Shown: positions 4,823 to 5,523 of the stretch, one piece after another
How the letters are laid out: every line of letters begins with the position of its first letter
How positions within the stretch are numbered: position 1 is the first letter of the stretch
Origin: Treponema sp.
GTDB lineage: Bacteria > Spirochaetota > Spirochaetia > Treponematales > Treponemataceae
Direction of reading: 5' to 3'
DNA: 5,523 nt
Assembly: GCA_012513125.1 (NCBI GenBank)
Contig: JAAZCS010000235.1
Location: forward strand, 1-5,523
The notes under the pieces: model-generated
The model's input: the letters and a program-made list of their open reading frames with translations, nothing else
Told to the model about the DNA's origin: nothing
Database searches by the model: none
Translations under genes and position numbers: made by a program

Positions 4823-5523
4823 TTAAGCCCAGACAAACCATAACACCAATGCAGCTGCTGTTGTTGTCAATATTGTAAATGGAGCACTGATTTTTAAGAA
4901 ACCTTTAAAATCAATCGGATGATTTTCTTTTCTTAAAATTCCCATTGATACGATATTTGCAGAAGCACCAAATGGAGTTAAATTTCCACCAAGACAAGAG
5001 CCAATTAATAAAGCGAACATGTATAACTCTTTTGGAATTCCCATATTCATTGCAAGTGTTCCAACAACAGGAAGCATAACTATAATATATGGAACATTAT
5101 CAACAAATCCTGATATCAACACAGAGAACAACAAAATCAATATGAATCCTACAAGAATATTCCCATTTGTTACTTGTGCAAGAAAATGAGCAAAATCATC
5201 CAATAAACCAACTTCAGAAATAGCACCAACAACAACAAATACTCCAATCAAAAAACCTATTGTTTCCCAATCAAGATTTTTTACAAGTATGGCACAGTCT
5301 GAAAAACTTTTCTTTTGAATAATTTTATACCAAAGCAACCCTACAATGCCTAAACCAAAAACGAAACAACCAGAAGCATAGCCTAATTCAGTACTTAAGA
5401 ATGAAATTACAGCTAATCCAAAAATCATAATCAATAATAAACACAATGGCACAATTGAAATAATTGGTTCTTTTTCTATAGAAGCTTTTTCCTTTACTCT
5501 GCCAAAAATGCAATAAAAGAAAA
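4823..5523 (-). CDS. ArsB/NhaD/SLC13-type ion transporter, 5' part cut by window edge
   Basis: The frame is open from base 5521 to TAA 4825-4823, giving the last 232 residues. A GTG at 5452 is not the true start, since the open frame continues upstream with FFYCIFGRVKEKASIEKEP, which looks like the charged loop between the two halves of the transporter. About half the usual 400-430 residues are missing. Strongly hydrophobic segments follow, with the hallmark hairpin ISGFVDNVPYIIVMLPV (113-129 from GTG) and its mirror GSCLGGNLTPFGASANIV (151-168). Both are typical of the ion transporter superfamily containing ArsB, NhaD and SLC13 permeases, in which they form the substrate and ion site. It should be an inner-membrane transporter; arsenite, sodium/proton or dicarboxylate are all possible. 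No arsR or arsA gene is seen nearby, which argues weakly against a dedicated arsenic operon. It ends 6 nt from the convergent 124-residue gene. Confidence 0.9.
   Translation of the reverse strand, partial: FFYCIFGRVKEKASIEKEPIISIVPLCLLLIMIFGLAVISFLSTELGYASGCFVFGLGIVGLLWYKIIQKKSFSDCAILVKNLDWETIGFLIGVFVVVGAISEVGLLDDFAHFLAQVTNGNILVGFILILLFSVLISGFVDNVPYIIVMLPVVGTLAMNMGIPKELYMFALLIGSCLGGNLTPFGASANIVSMGILRKENHPIDFKGFLKISAPFTILTTTAAALVLWFVWA

Noticed and set aside
4823..5452. Transporter as a complete 209-residue protein starting at GTG 5452
   Set aside because: The frame stays open to the window edge with loop-like sequence, and the family needs a further N-terminal half.
1..5523. CRISPR array, tRNA, rRNA, insertion sequence or attachment site
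   Set aside because: I saw no spaced repeat series, cloverleaf, transposase or terminal repeats on either strand.

Overview
The window is AT-rich and densely coding. It most resembles a spirochaete of the Treponema type. The reasons are the base composition, the loose spirochaete-style lipobox on the lipoprotein, and the look of the aminotransferase and solute-binding protein. This placement is inferred from sequence character, not from a database match, and is only moderately certain. UGA is not read as Trp; the Trp codons I decoded are UGG.

Left part (1-1705, minus strand): a MoxR-family AAA+ ATPase gene is followed directly (TAA then ATG, no gap) by a DUF58 / von Willebrand A-like gene that runs off the left edge. 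MoxR plus DUF58 is a widespread pair, usually followed by further VWA or Bat-type membrane genes; these would lie beyond base 1. Centre (1706-1831): a short divergent region that holds back-to-back promoter candidates with overlapping -35 boxes, a 7-bp-arm dyad, and a 12-bp direct repeat with a 21-bp period. The same stretch is fully open on the minus strand as a 42-codon ORF with a good Shine-Dalgarno site, whose stop codon overlaps the moxR start (TAATG). Regulatory DNA and a small gene are both possible, and they are not exclusive.

Right part (1832-4816, plus strand): a complete fold-type I PLP aminotransferase is followed 3 nt later, in the same reading frame, by a GTG-initiated lipoprotein resembling ABC family 1 solute-binding proteins. 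After a 54-nt gap comes a 124-residue protein that I do not recognise. No ABC permease or ATPase is next to the binding protein. From the right edge, on the minus strand, comes the C-terminal part of an ArsB/NhaD/SLC13-type membrane transporter, ending 6 nt from the 124-residue gene in a convergent arrangement.

Functionally the window reads as three units: a MoxR-VWA chaperone/assembly module, an aminotransferase-lipoprotein operon (possibly amino-acid or peptide acquisition and conversion), and an ion/carboxylate transporter. No mobile element, CRISPR array, tRNA or rRNA is visible, and no intergenic stretch exceeds about 130 bases. I found no clear new multi-gene system. The most unusual part is the compact divergent region at 1705-1833.
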